From: JAJUFS01 sp964599565
GTDB taxonomy: Bacteria > Pseudomonadota > Gammaproteobacteria > Natronospirales > JAJUFS01
Reading direction: 5' to 3'
Assembly: GCA_964599565.1 (NCBI GenBank)
Contig: CAZRFE010000054.1
Span: 1 to 16,325, forward strand
Length of the DNA: 16,325 bases
Part shown: positions 15,592-16,325 of the stretch, piece after piece
Numbering within the stretch: position 1 is the first letter of the stretch
Layout of the letters: the number at the start of each line of letters is the position of its first letter
Notes under the pieces: model-generated
What the model was told of the DNA's origin: nothing
The model's database searches: none
What the model saw: the letters and a program-made list of their open reading frames with translations, nothing else
Translations under genes and position numbers: made by a program

Positions 15592-16096
15592 TGTCCGGTC
15601 CAGCCGCCGGCTTTTTCTCTATTCCCTTTTTCTCGTTTCATCTGCCTTGCTCGCGCCGTGGTTCGCGGGTGTGCCTGCGTGGTTCGCGCTTCCTGCGAGC
15701 GTCGCTGCACTGCCGGCTTCCGTTTTCATGTTGCGCTGGTCGCGCGGCGAGGCGGCCAGGATCGTCTGGCAATCCGACGGCCGCTGGGTGCTGGTCGATC
15801 GCCGCAGGCGCGTGCACGAGGACGCGCGGCTCATGCCCGGCGCGTGGATCGGCGTTCGGTTCCTGTCACTGCACTGGCGATGCGATGTGTGCGGCATGAA
15901 GATGCGCGCTGCATTGCTGCGCGACAATTGCAATCCGGATGATCTGCGCCGCCTGTCGGTCCGCCTGCGGCTGACGCCGGATGACGAACTCTTTCCGCCT
16001 CAGTCCGGCCAGTGGATGGGCAGCGTTCTGCCGGCGAAATTCTCAGGCACGAGCACGGTGTCGCGCGGCGGCTGCCGGTCGTCGCGTTCGGGATAG
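15554..16096 (+). CDS. ygfX: YgfX (CptA)-like inner-membrane protein
   Basis: A small membrane protein next to sdhE. YgfX proteins bind SdhE and have been described both as partners of flavinylation and as a toxin affecting the cytoskeleton. Family features: the opening IDVRSSRRL (about 12-20), two adjacent hydrophobic helices (about 21-38 and 41-60), a basic turn, then a cytosolic beta-rich part (W-Q-S-D-G-R-W-V-L-V-D, RFLSLHW) and a closing DDLRRLSVRLRL. ATG 15554 has GAGGA eight bases upstream and overlaps sdhE by 38 bases; ATG 15539 is an alternative. At 180 residues it is longer than the usual 130-150: the last 33 codons run antisense over the 3' end of nadB. The family call rests on context and general pattern, since sequence identity is low. 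Confidence 0.7.
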   Translation: MSSGNSYPRCAIDVRSSRRLFLYSLFLVSSALLAPWFAGVPAWFALPASVAALPASVFMLRWSRGEAARIVWQSDGRWVLVDRRRRVHEDARLMPGAWIGVRFLSLHWRCDVCGMKMRAALLRDNCNPDDLRRLSVRLRLTPDDELFPPQSGQWMGSVLPAKFSGTSTVSRGGCRSSRSG

Positions 16097-16325
16097 TCCA
16101 GCGTGTAATGCAGGCCGCGCGATTCCTTGCGGCGCTGCGCGCAACGCACGATCAGTTCCGCGACGGTGACGAGATTGCGCAGCTCCACGAGATCCGCGGT
16201 GACGCGGAAGTTGCGGTAATACTCCGCGATCTCCGTTTTAAGGAGCACCGTGCGGTTCAGCGCGCGTGCAAGGCGCTTGTCGGTGCGCACGATGCCGACG
16301 TAATCCCACATGAAGCGGCGCAGCT
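16000..16325 (-). CDS. nadB: L-aspartate oxidase NadB, C-terminal part (cut by window edge)
   Basis: FAD enzyme that oxidises L-aspartate to iminoaspartate, the first step of NAD synthesis de novo; it is homologous to SdhA. Only the last 107 codons lie in the window; the frame is open to the edge with LRRFMWDYVGIVRTDKRLAR. The C-terminal helical domain and the signature RRKESRGLHYTLDYPERDD are clear. The internal Met at 16311 is not the start. After LDYPE the chain runs on for about 27 residues and ends IHWPD, a slightly long tail compared with E. coli. Its end overlaps the YgfX-like gene on the other strand by 97 bases. Confidence 0.93.
   Translation of the reverse strand, partial: LRRFMWDYVGIVRTDKRLARALNRTVLLKTEIAEYYRNFRVTADLVELRNLVTVAELIVRCAQRRKESRGLHYTLDYPERDDRQPPRDTVLVPENFAGRTLPIHWPD

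Overview
The window looks like a chromosomal core region of a high-GC gammaproteobacterium, most likely of the Lysobacterales (Xanthomonadales) or a close relative. Three things point there: the run surE-pcm-yqaA type-nlpD-rpoS; an RpfE-type gene followed by recJ, prfB and lysS, the set that flanks the rpf (DSF signalling) locus in Xanthomonas; and dispersed repeats of the form GTAGGAGCGGCTTCAGCCGC. The placement is inferred from gene order and protein resemblance, not from a search. No phage, transposon, CRISPR array, tRNA or rRNA was recognised.

Layout. (1) 1-3916, plus strand: surE, pcm, a DedA/VTT-type membrane protein, nlpD and rpoS. The first four overlap or nearly overlap. A leader of about 115 bases with hairpin potential precedes rpoS. 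(2) 3935-4312, minus strand: a small Mth938/NDUFAF3-family protein, convergent with rpoS; the two stop codons lie in the arms of one hairpin. (3) 4313-4411: a divergent regulatory region built around a perfect 17-base inverted repeat. (4) 4412-9834, plus strand: rpfE, recJ, prfB (with the classical programmed +1 frameshift) and lysS, ended by a clear rho-independent terminator. (5) 9882-10499: a glutathione S-transferase family protein, convergent with ygfZ on the minus strand (10527-11426); an inverted repeat pair lies between them and supplies the end of both genes. (6) 11591-16096, plus strand: an SDHAF4-like assembly factor, sdhC, sdhD, sdhA, sdhB, sdhE and a YgfX-like membrane protein. 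(7) 16000 to the edge, minus strand: the 3' end of nadB, overlapping the end of the ygfX-like gene.

How the genes fit together. The first block combines damage repair (SurE, Pcm), envelope division control (NlpD) and the general stress sigma factor. The second block is recombination and translation (RecJ, RF2, LysRS). The third builds respiratory complex II: the four subunits together with SDHAF4-like and SdhE flavin-assembly factors. YgfZ, a folate-binding iron-sulfur maturation factor, is divergent from this operon. NadB, a flavoenzyme homologous to SdhA, closes it.

All genes with a full reading frame look intact. I saw no strong candidate for an undescribed defence or mobile system. The most interesting signals are non-coding: the inverted repeat at 4329-4372, the hairpin in the rpoS leader, the convergent hairpin at 3909-3942, and the repeats that rewrite gene ends at 10480-10528.
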